A stretch of 64,000 bases of DNA from Myxococcales bacterium. Its GTDB lineage: Bacteria > Myxococcota_A > Polyangia > Polyangiales > Ga0077539. A program made the translations under genes and the position numbers. Position 1 is the stretch's first letter. Every line of letters begins with the position of its first letter. Under the pieces are notes generated by a model that saw only the letters and a program-made list of their open reading frames with translations, had not been told where the DNA came from and made no database searches. The stretch is from positions 744,001 through 808,000 of the forward strand of contig JAEUKI010000052.1 of the NCBI GenBank assembly GCA_016793325.1, in the 5' to 3' direction. This document shows, piece by piece, positions 54,101 through 60,560 of the stretch.

Positions 54101-54183
54101 AGCGCTCGGATCTTCTGGACGACGGCGTCGTTGTCCATCCCGAGCTCGCTAGCGATCTGGTAGACCTTCACTGTCTGCGTCAT
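51163..54183 (-). CDS. infB: Translation initiation factor IF-2
   Basis: The protein has 1006 residues. An N-terminal IF2-N module (KVYQIASELGMDNDAVV) is followed by a ~245-residue Ala/Pro/Glu/Lys-rich linker, a second IF2-N-like module (SISLQKLAQQMSVKATDV), and the GTPase with G1 GHVDHGKT at 513-520, then DTPGHEAF and NKIDKP. IF-2 brings fMet-tRNA to the 30S subunit. The long low-complexity linker is typical of myxobacteria and several other high-GC groups. Its ATG shares one base with the ylxR stop. Confidence 0.97.
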   Translation of the reverse strand: MTQTVKVYQIASELGMDNDAVVQKIRALGIPVSNMMSKVPTDVADRIKSSLQKEKNDEWVEVQLDNGVIKRVRKARPQAAAPAPAPAPTRSEPKSEPAPARVEVVEAPAPVEPARPVVVAEPVVVAAPPPAVEPAAPVAAKAESKPTKTKTKKGAKSDEGDVESTPVETAPAPVAAAPAVAAVAPAVEPAKAAPAKVEPPKTEPAKVEPVSAEPVNPEPAKVEASKPTPAKIEAPAPVEPAKVDPPKSEPLKVEATKIEPAKIEPAKVDPPKAEPAAPVAAPRTTPAPTSAPLPPSAPAAAAPTAPAAAAPATRTEPEVTKTDTTIRERVSTPPPSGISYWDPVTKQVVNVARSVEVEAKRLYNSTTRRTPPNAPGRKPGPGQFGQRPGTLQRDANGKLVPRARPSLPPANQTAAHKRVVKIEGSISLQKLAQQMSVKATDVLLKLMAMGLKKGVNINSTLDATEAALLAEAFGHEVENVEVSIDDAIKALLPVFKDEPADLEDRAPVVTVMGHVDHGKTTLLDAILGMRVADAEAGGITQKVSAYRVNTKKGPVVFFDTPGHEAFTKLRARGAETTDVAVIVVAADDGVMPTTVEAINHVHQADVPIVVALNKIDKPNANPTRVVNQLLEYNVIAEEHGGTVLVVPVSAKQRVGIDELVETLALQSEILELKANPKKPGVGTVFDATLDKGKGVVARMLVQDGTLRAGDVILSGTSFGKIRAMFDDRGKAIQKAGPSTPVEVLGLNEVPSAGDRFYVVSDVKKVQGFVDEQKAKHAKVTPATAASNFDSVLRAHIEGDQAITVGVIIKADAPASVEALSKALTELSTDKVKLQVIHSGIGGITESDVQLAAASKVPSTIIGFNVRPQGKSAQVAEGLKTTIRLYDIIYNAIEDMKLLMVGQLKPTVVEKALGKAEVRQVFTITKVGTIAGCMVTEGKITRSANARLVRDSIEVWKGKLGSLRRFKDDSKEVTQGFECGIGLENYADLKPGDIIEAYELEEVAAQL
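53225..53960 (-). repeat. Low-complexity linker coding repeats in infB
   Basis: Imperfect repeats of Ala-Pro and of PAKVE/KIEPAK-like steps encode the IF-2 linker. In DNA this is a GC-rich quasi-periodic tract of GCC/GAG/AAG-type codons. It is protein-coding and not a CRISPR or mobile element. Length polymorphism between strains would be expected. Confidence 0.7.
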
Positions 54184-54833
54184 CAGCCCTCCAACCCCGC
54201 GTATCGATCGATCGTCAAAACGAGCTCTGCGCTGACTCGGGGCTCCTCGACGGCGGCGATCGCGACCTCACCGCGGTTGAAAAGTGCCCCGAGCGCTTCG
54301 CGCGAACCAAACGCGCGCAGCGAAATTGTGCCGACCGCGAGCGACTGCGCTCGTGATCGTGTGTTGTCTCCGGCGTCCTCGGCGACGAGGATCAACGCCG
54401 CGCGGCCGTCGCTCGAACACTGAGCGACGGCGTCCATCCCGACCGCGATTTGTCGGCTGCGAAACGCGCTCGACAGAAGCCCGCGCGCCCGACGCGCGAA
54501 GCTCTCTCTCGCTTGGGCGACGATCGCCTTGGCGTCGACGGCGCGCGGCTCGACCTTGAGCGAGCGCTCTGCGGCGTGGCGCTTGGCTGCCGTTTCGATG
54601 CAGCTCTTCGTCGGGTGCACCCACGCGCCGCGGCCGCCGAGCGACGGCTTGGCGTCGACCGCGATCGCGCCGTCTGGCCCTTCGACGAGCCGGACGAGCG
54701 ACGACCGATCCACGACCGCGCGACACGCGACGCAGGTGCGCTGCGCGGTCTTGCTCTCGTTGGGGGTCGTTTCGGTCACTTGCATGGGTGCTTTGCGTAT
54801 TTCGCGGTCGTTGGGTCTTCGTTTGTTCTGCAC
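54183..54833 (-). CDS. YlxR (DUF448) fused to an L7Ae-like (YlxQ) domain
   Basis: The protein has 216 residues from GTG 54833. The N-terminal YlxR fold is marked by RTCVACRAVVDRSSLVRLV and GGRGAWVHPTKSC. The C-terminal half (LLSSAFRSRQIAVGMDAV, AALILVAEDAG) resembles the L7Ae/YlxQ RNA-binding domain that often follows as a separate gene. Here both appear in one chain between nusA and infB, their normal context. GTG 54833 directly follows the nusA stop; ATG 54785 is a poorer start with no ribosome site. Confidence 0.8.
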   Translation of the reverse strand: MQNKRRPNDREIRKAPMQVTETTPNESKTAQRTCVACRAVVDRSSLVRLVEGPDGAIAVDAKPSLGGRGAWVHPTKSCIETAAKRHAAERSLKVEPRAVDAKAIVAQARESFARRARGLLSSAFRSRQIAVGMDAVAQCSSDGRAALILVAEDAGDNTRSRAQSLAVGTISLRAFGSREALGALFNRGEVAIAAVEEPRVSAELVLTIDRYAGLEG

Positions 54834-56474
54834 TCAGCCTCGATTGGCGCGCGCCTCGTCGATCGCTTTGCCGTCGTTGTCGATGAAGTGAGCGGCGCTC
54901 TCCATGAGCGCGCGGAGCTTGCGTGCGGGCAACCCCGTCTCGCGAGCGAGCGCCTCGACGCTTCCGTCGCGGAGCTGCTCGACCGAGCGAACGCCCGCGT
55001 CGTCGAGCGCCTTGAGCACGGGCTCGGTGACGCCGCGCACGAGCGCGAGGCGCTGTCGATCGGACACCGGCTCGCTGCCCTGAACCGCCTCGCGCACGCG
55101 GCGCTGGCGATCGGACTCGAGCGCCGCGAGCGCGGCGTTCTTCATGCGCGCCGCGCCCTCGGCGCCGCCGAGGATCTGCACGGTCTGCAGCTCTTCGACC
55201 GACGCGTCGGCGAGGTCGTCGACCGCGCGGAAGCCGAGCTTGTAGAGCGACTGCGCGACCGCCGCGTTGACGCCTTCGATCGTCGAGAGCGCGTCGACCG
55301 CGTCCTTCTCGGTCTGGAGGAATTTGCTCTCCGCGATGATGTCGAGCTTCCAGTTGGTGAGCTGCGACGCGAGGCGAACGTTTTGCCCCTTGCGGCCGAT
55401 CGCGAGCGAGAGCTTGTCGTCCGGAACGACGAGCTCCATCGAGCGATTTCCCTCGTTGATCGTCACGCGAGTGACCTCGGCCGGCGCGATCGCGTTGCAC
55501 ACGAAGCGCGCGGGGTCGGGGTCGAACGGGACGATGTCGATGCGCTCGCCGCGGAGCTCTTGCACGACGGCCTGCACGCGCGCGCCCTTGACGCCCACGC
55601 ACGCGCCGACGGGGTCGACCTCGCGCTGCGTCGAGGACACAGCGATCTTGCTGCGGACGCCCGGCTCTCGCGCGGCGGCCACGATGCGGACGATGCCCTC
55701 GTAGATCTCGGGGACCTCTTGCTCGAAGAGCTTCACCAACAGACCGACGTCCGAGCGCGAGAGGATCACCTGCGGGCCGCGCGCCTCGCGGTCGATGTCC
55801 TTCAGGTACGCGACGATGCGCTCGCCGGGACGGTAGTTCTCGCGCATGACTTGCTCGCGCGAGCGGAGGATCGCCTCGGTCTTGCCGTTGAGGTCGACGA
55901 CGATGTCGTGGCCGCGCTCGAAGCGACGGACGACACCAGTAATCAACTCGCCCTTGCGATCGCGAAACTCGTTGAAGACGTTCTCGCGCTCGGCGTCGCG
56001 CAGGCGCTGAATGATCACCTGCTTCGCGGCCTGCGCGGCGATGCGGCCGAAGCCCTTGCGCACCGACTGCAGCTTGAGCATGTCGCCGTAGCGCTTCTCT
56101 TGCTCTGCGGCCTTCTTCTCGTCCTCGGGGCGATAGAACACCGGAAACGCGAGCTGCTCGCCGGCCTCCGCTTCGAGCCCCACGCGCCGCGCGTCCTCGA
56201 ACGAGATCTCCGTCTCGTCGTTGGTCACCACGTCGACGATGGTCATGTACTGAAAGAGGTCGACCTCGCCGGTCTTCTCGTTGAAGCGCGCGACAAGCTC
56301 GCGGGTCGGGCCGAGAAGCTTTCGAGCGGCGGACAAGATCGCCGTGCGGATCGCGTCGACGAACACCGCGCGATCGATTCCCTTGTCCTTGGCGACCTTG
56401 TCGATCGTCACGCCCAGGCTCGGCTCTGCCGGCGCGGCGGGCTGCGCCGCGGCTGTAGTCTTCCTCGTTGCCAT
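54834..56474 (-). CDS. nusA: Transcription termination/antitermination factor NusA
   Basis: The protein has 546 residues in the NusA order: N-terminal polymerase-binding domain, S1 domain (ITGVVRRFERGHDIVVDL), two KH domains (GACVGVKGARVQ and LSLAIGRKGQNVRLA), and C-terminal helix-hairpin-helix repeats (IEGVNAAVAQSLYKLGFRAVDDL). The C-terminal extension means it is longer than the ~350-residue Gram-positive form, as is usual in Proteobacteria-like NusA. It follows rimP with four bases between. Confidence 0.96.
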   Translation of the reverse strand: MATRKTTAAAQPAAPAEPSLGVTIDKVAKDKGIDRAVFVDAIRTAILSAARKLLGPTRELVARFNEKTGEVDLFQYMTIVDVVTNDETEISFEDARRVGLEAEAGEQLAFPVFYRPEDEKKAAEQEKRYGDMLKLQSVRKGFGRIAAQAAKQVIIQRLRDAERENVFNEFRDRKGELITGVVRRFERGHDIVVDLNGKTEAILRSREQVMRENYRPGERIVAYLKDIDREARGPQVILSRSDVGLLVKLFEQEVPEIYEGIVRIVAAAREPGVRSKIAVSSTQREVDPVGACVGVKGARVQAVVQELRGERIDIVPFDPDPARFVCNAIAPAEVTRVTINEGNRSMELVVPDDKLSLAIGRKGQNVRLASQLTNWKLDIIAESKFLQTEKDAVDALSTIEGVNAAVAQSLYKLGFRAVDDLADASVEELQTVQILGGAEGAARMKNAALAALESDRQRRVREAVQGSEPVSDRQRLALVRGVTEPVLKALDDAGVRSVEQLRDGSVEALARETGLPARKLRALMESAAHFIDNDGKAIDEARANRG

Positions 56475-56477
56475 CGC

Positions 56478-57224
56478 TTACCTCTCGGCCCCCGATGCCG
56501 CTCGCGCGCCATCGTGTTCCACGCCCTCGACCGGCTCACTCGTCGCGTTGTGCGACGCGCCAGCGCCCGCTCCGACGGCCTTCCGTCGGAGGTGTTCTTC
56601 ATTGATCGCCCGCGCGCGGTCGCGCGCTTCGATGCGCTCTTGTCGCTTGGACCCCGAGCTCTTCGCCGTCGCCTTGCCGGGCTTCGCGGGCTTCTCGGGG
56701 ATGATCGCGTCGAGCCGCGCTCGCGCGATGAGCGACGAGCGGAGCTCGAGCGTCTTGTTCGCCGTCTTCACACGCACGATGAATTCGTGTGCGTGCTCGT
56801 CGCCGCCGTCCATCGTCCCCGCGAGCGCGCCGCGCACGGTGCTCGGCCCCTCGAAGCGCGGGCCCATGTCGATCCTCGCGCGGAGCCCCGCGAACCGGTC
56901 GTAGTCAGCGCGCTTCTGCAACGGCCGCTCGGGTCCGGGCGACGTCACTTCGAGCTGGTAGGGCACGTCGATGACGAGCTCTTCCTTCGTCTCGAGCGCG
57001 TCGAGCATCGCCGACACGTCGCGGGTGATGTACGCGAGCACGTCCACCCCGACGCCCCTCGACGGGTCCTGCACGCGAGGGTCGCCGCCCTTGCGGTCGA
57101 TCGTGATGCGAAGGAGACCGCGGCCAGCGCCCTGAAACCACTCGACCGCGACCAGCTCGACGCCGTGCACTTCGCACAGCGGAGCGATCTCGCGTTCGAG
57201 TTGTTTGGCCAGGGTGCTTCGCAT
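56478..57224 (-). CDS. rimP: Ribosome maturation factor RimP
   Basis: The protein has 248 residues from ATG 57224; GTG 57242 is an alternative. RimP helps 30S assembly. Core: VHGVELVAVEWFQGAGRGLLRITID and RDVSAMLDALE, then YQLEVTSPGPERPL, which is diagnostic. The C-terminus has ~80 extra residues, charged and low complexity, not found in most RimP. It is the first gene of the nusA-infB operon. Confidence 0.92.
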   Translation of the reverse strand: MRSTLAKQLEREIAPLCEVHGVELVAVEWFQGAGRGLLRITIDRKGGDPRVQDPSRGVGVDVLAYITRDVSAMLDALETKEELVIDVPYQLEVTSPGPERPLQKRADYDRFAGLRARIDMGPRFEGPSTVRGALAGTMDGGDEHAHEFIVRVKTANKTLELRSSLIARARLDAIIPEKPAKPGKATAKSSGSKRQERIEARDRARAINEEHLRRKAVGAGAGASHNATSEPVEGVEHDGARAASGAER

Positions 57225-57546
57225 GAAATCCAACGGCGCCACCGCGGGGCCCGTCGGTGCTCTTCAGCAGACCTTCCGTCGCGCACTCGGCGATCGATGC
57301 GCCGACTGCCACCATGGCAAGTGCGACGCGCCGTTGTCCCGAACGAGACGGCTCGCCAGACGAGGTTGAAATCGCCTTGTCCGACGGCGGAAGGAGGGGC
57401 CCTAGGTGACGACCAGGGAGTGGTTGCTCCGACCGCGGGCGAGCTTCTAGCAGACAACACCGTCATGCACAAGCGCGGCCTGCACGCGGAGTTCCCCGTG
57501 GACAGAACTCACGAGGCGCGCGGCGCTATTCCAACAACGGCGGCGC
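57225..57546. other. Spacer upstream of the rimP operon
   Basis: This 322-base gap between the DUF2254 gene end and rimP carries a candidate minus-strand promoter (57444-57472). I see no tRNA, no small gene and no strong hairpin in the rest. Confidence 0.6.
57444..57472 (-). promoter_or_regulatory. Candidate sigma-70 promoter for the rimP-nusA-infB operon
   Basis: On the minus strand TTGTGC (57467-57472) and TAGAAG (57444-57449) are separated by 17 bases, the optimal spacing. Both hexamers are imperfect, with three of six bases matching TTGACA and four of six matching TATAAT. The leader to rimP would be about 220 bases. Confidence 0.35.
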
Positions 57547-59400
57547 TCACTCTTCGTCGTCCGTCGCGAGGCGCGGCGCAGGCTCGCTGCTCACTTCGAC
57601 CGAGGAAACCCCGCGAACCGTGCCCTCGGTCGCCGCACCAGGGTCGCGGAGCTGCGACGCGGGGTCGTCGTCGTCGGGTACATCGACGGAGGCGACGTGT
57701 CCTGTCGTCTGCGCCGGCGCGATCGGCTGCGCGCTCTTCAGGGCAGACGCCATGAAGCCCACGGCGGACATCGGAAGCACGATGCTCGCGCGCGGCTGCG
57801 GAAGCGCATCACCGAACCATTCGAAGAACTCGAACAGCCGCCCGCGTCGATCGTCGGGGAGCCAATCGAAGTTCATTCCACGGTCCGTGACCTCCCAATA
57901 GTGCGGCGAGTCGACGGCGAGCAGCTCGTCGCGGATCGAGGCGAGCCGCTGGACGTTTTCGTTGGCCATGTCCTTGTAGACCTGACGCGCGGCGGCTTCG
58001 TCGCCCCGGTGCAGGTAGTACGCCGCGAGCTTGATCTGCGCCTTTCGCACGCCGCGCAGCGCCGTCTCGCGCTTGGCGCCCTCGCCTTCTTTGTCGACCT
58101 GGAGAAACACCTTGAGCAGCTCGGGCCGCTCCTTGGAGTCGAGGTCGAACGCGAGCTCGTTGAGCGCGCACAAATCGTACGCCGCGGTCTCGAGCAGAAA
58201 CCCGAGGTCCATGTTGAACGCGAGCTGGCCGTAGTACTTGAAGTGCCGCGCGATCGGGCCCGCGAGGCCGGGGGTCTTCTTGCGAAGCGCGAGCTCGCCC
58301 AGCAATCGGTACTGGTTGAGGACGTTGTATCCCGTGCGCACGTCGCGCGCGTTGAGCGTCGCGCGCAAGAACGTGTTGAAGAACTTCACCGAGAGGTCCC
58401 ACACCGCGCGATCGTTGCGGTCGAGCGCGCGAACGGCCAGGTCGCGCACGTTGCTCGCGATGAGATAGTTGAGCTCGCGGTGCGTGTTGAGCGCTTGCCG
58501 GTACACCATCTCGTACTGGCGCAAGAGCATGAACTCGAACCACGTCTTGCTCTCTTCGATCTGCTCGAGCGCGACCGGCGCGAGGGACACGAAATCCGGG
58601 TCGCTTCGCACCGTCGCGCCCATCTTGAACCACGCGGGCGGGAGCGTCGGCTTGACCTCGAGGTAGTCCTTGAGCAGGTCCCCGATCGCGTTGATCGCGG
58701 CCATCGAGATGGCCTTGTCGTGGTGCACCATCGCGTTGAACGCGACGTCTGTGAGCTGCTCTGCAGACTCGCTCGCGGCGTGCTGCGCGCGCTCGACGTC
58801 GACGCGATCGCTCGACCGCGGGCCCGCTTCGACGACGCGCAGCGCCTCGCGACGAAGCCTTCGGATCACCTCGAGCGGCGAGACGAACGCCGCGACGTAC
58901 GCGAAGTACGGCAAGAGCGAGAGCACCGAGGCCGTCATCAACGTCATCGCGAGCACCGACGCGACGCGCGGGACCATGCCCGCGCCCGCGGAGTAGCTCG
59001 CCCACATCGCCTGCACCGCCGAGACGACGTAGAGGCCCATCACGACGATGTTCGTGCGGGCCTTGAAGAAGAGCTCCGTGATCCGGTGCGTGTATCGGTT
59101 GGCCGCGAGCTCGACGATGATCGCGACCACCGAGATCGCGACGCCGAGCACCTGCCCGACGAGCTGCGCGACGTTGCCGAGGACCTCGGACTCGATGCCC
59201 GATTCAGCGTGGGAGATCGCGCGAAACAGGCTGCGCGCGCCGTCCGCCGAGTGTCCGACGCCCACCAGCACGAACACGCCGAAGGCCAAGACCGCGAACG
59301 GGAGCACCCAGTTGCGAAGCGCCCGCGCACGGACGCGCTTGTCTTCGTCCTCCGCCTCCATGAGCGGCGTGAGCGAGCGAGTGTTGTCGGGCTGAGACAC
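57547..59400 (-). CDS. DUF2254-family membrane protein
   Basis: The protein has 617 residues from GTG 59400. Four membrane helices in the first ~180 residues (VLPFAVLAFGVFVLVGVG, VAQLVGQVLGVAISVVAIIV) with the NRYTHRITELFF and PLEVIRRLRREALRVV patterns of DUF2254. A ~400-residue soluble domain follows. Function is unknown in general. It is cotranscribed at most with the HD gene upstream (51 bases). The end is low complexity and acidic. Confidence 0.7.
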   Translation of the reverse strand: MSQPDNTRSLTPLMEAEDEDKRVRARALRNWVLPFAVLAFGVFVLVGVGHSADGARSLFRAISHAESGIESEVLGNVAQLVGQVLGVAISVVAIIVELAANRYTHRITELFFKARTNIVVMGLYVVSAVQAMWASYSAGAGMVPRVASVLAMTLMTASVLSLLPYFAYVAAFVSPLEVIRRLRREALRVVEAGPRSSDRVDVERAQHAASESAEQLTDVAFNAMVHHDKAISMAAINAIGDLLKDYLEVKPTLPPAWFKMGATVRSDPDFVSLAPVALEQIEESKTWFEFMLLRQYEMVYRQALNTHRELNYLIASNVRDLAVRALDRNDRAVWDLSVKFFNTFLRATLNARDVRTGYNVLNQYRLLGELALRKKTPGLAGPIARHFKYYGQLAFNMDLGFLLETAAYDLCALNELAFDLDSKERPELLKVFLQVDKEGEGAKRETALRGVRKAQIKLAAYYLHRGDEAAARQVYKDMANENVQRLASIRDELLAVDSPHYWEVTDRGMNFDWLPDDRRGRLFEFFEWFGDALPQPRASIVLPMSAVGFMASALKSAQPIAPAQTTGHVASVDVPDDDDPASQLRDPGAATEGTVRGVSSVEVSSEPAPRLATDDEE

Positions 59401-59451
59401 GGCACGCGAGTGTGCCAGAGCTCCGAGGTGATGCGGGAGCAGAGAATGTGC

Positions 59452-60438
59452 TCAGCCGTCGCCAGACGAGAGCATTTTCGCGTCGCCGATGAACTGCAGA
59501 TAGTAGTCGACCTCGCGCTGCGCCTCGAGCTCGCCGCCGTCGACCTTGTCCTTGAGCGCCTTCATCACCTCGCCGAGCCGCGGTGACGGAGCGACGCCGA
59601 ACCGCTCGGAGATCGCGGTCCCGAGGCCCTTGGGCAGCGGCGGGATCCTCGCGTCCATCTCGCGCACTCTGCGGACGCGCTCGGCGAGCTCGGAGATCGA
59701 CTCGAGGCCCTTGCGCTTGCGCTCGGGGCGCTTGGTCGTGATGTCCGCGCGCGAGAGGTCGAACAGATCGATGAGGCAATCGCCCATCTCTTTCGCGAAG
59801 CGACGGACCGCGCTGTCGGTCCACGTCCCGTCGTACTGGCTCGCGCGGAGGTGGTGCAAAATGAGCTCTCGAACGCGCTCGGCGAGCGTGTCCTCGCCGA
59901 CGAAGAGCCGCGTGCGCGACTGCAGTCGATCGAACATCGACGCGCCGACCTCTGCGTGCCCGTGAAAGTGCACCTCGCCGTTCGGCAAGATCCTCCGCGT
60001 CTTGACCTTGCCGATGTCGTGCAGCAACGCCGCCCAACGCACTTCGACGCGGGGAACGCTCTGACGCACCACTTGCTTCGTGTGCTTCCACACGTCCTTG
60101 TGGCGCCACTCGCCGTCGCCGAAGCCGACCATCGCCTTCACCTCGGGCAAGAGCGCGTCGAGCGCGCCCGCGGCGAGCAGCGCGTCGAGGCCCTCTTCGG
60201 GGTGCCGCGCGAGGATCACGCGCTCGAAGCCGCGTCGGAGCTTGGGGATCTCGATCGTCGACCAGTCACCCACCGTCGCGGTCGGCGGCGGCGTGTATCC
60301 GCCCTTCTCCGCCACGCGAACGCACGCGTCCAGCGCCTCGAGCGCGCGATCGGCGCTCGGCTCGTCCGTGGTTGGCGGCGGCGCTGGGATCGTCGACTTG
60401 GGGTCGCGCGCGTCGGACTCGTTCATCGTCGTAGACAT
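59452..60438 (-). CDS. HD-domain protein related to tRNA-nucleotidyltransferase C-terminus
   Basis: The protein has 328 residues from ATG 60438. HD signature LLHDIGKV with H140/D141, with the second HD-type ligands in HFHGHAEVGASMFDRL and LILHHLRASQY. This is the HD part found in bacterial CCA-adding enzymes and related phosphohydrolases, but the nucleotidyltransferase head (GGxVRD) is absent. An orphan phosphohydrolase is likely. Diverges from the large repeat lipoprotein by 122 bases. Confidence 0.7.
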   Translation of the reverse strand: MSTTMNESDARDPKSTIPAPPPTTDEPSADRALEALDACVRVAEKGGYTPPPTATVGDWSTIEIPKLRRGFERVILARHPEEGLDALLAAGALDALLPEVKAMVGFGDGEWRHKDVWKHTKQVVRQSVPRVEVRWAALLHDIGKVKTRRILPNGEVHFHGHAEVGASMFDRLQSRTRLFVGEDTLAERVRELILHHLRASQYDGTWTDSAVRRFAKEMGDCLIDLFDLSRADITTKRPERKRKGLESISELAERVRRVREMDARIPPLPKGLGTAISERFGVAPSPRLGEVMKALKDKVDGGELEAQREVDYYLQFIGDAKMLSSGDG

Positions 60439-60560
60439 CGTTGCAGTACCATCAACCGGCTCGAATCGCTCGGGGGCGCGGACGCTACCACCCTCGCCCG
60501 CGCCTTGGGCGCCCATCGTCGCAGTCGCGACGGGCGCGCGCGCGAAGTACGCTCGGAGCC

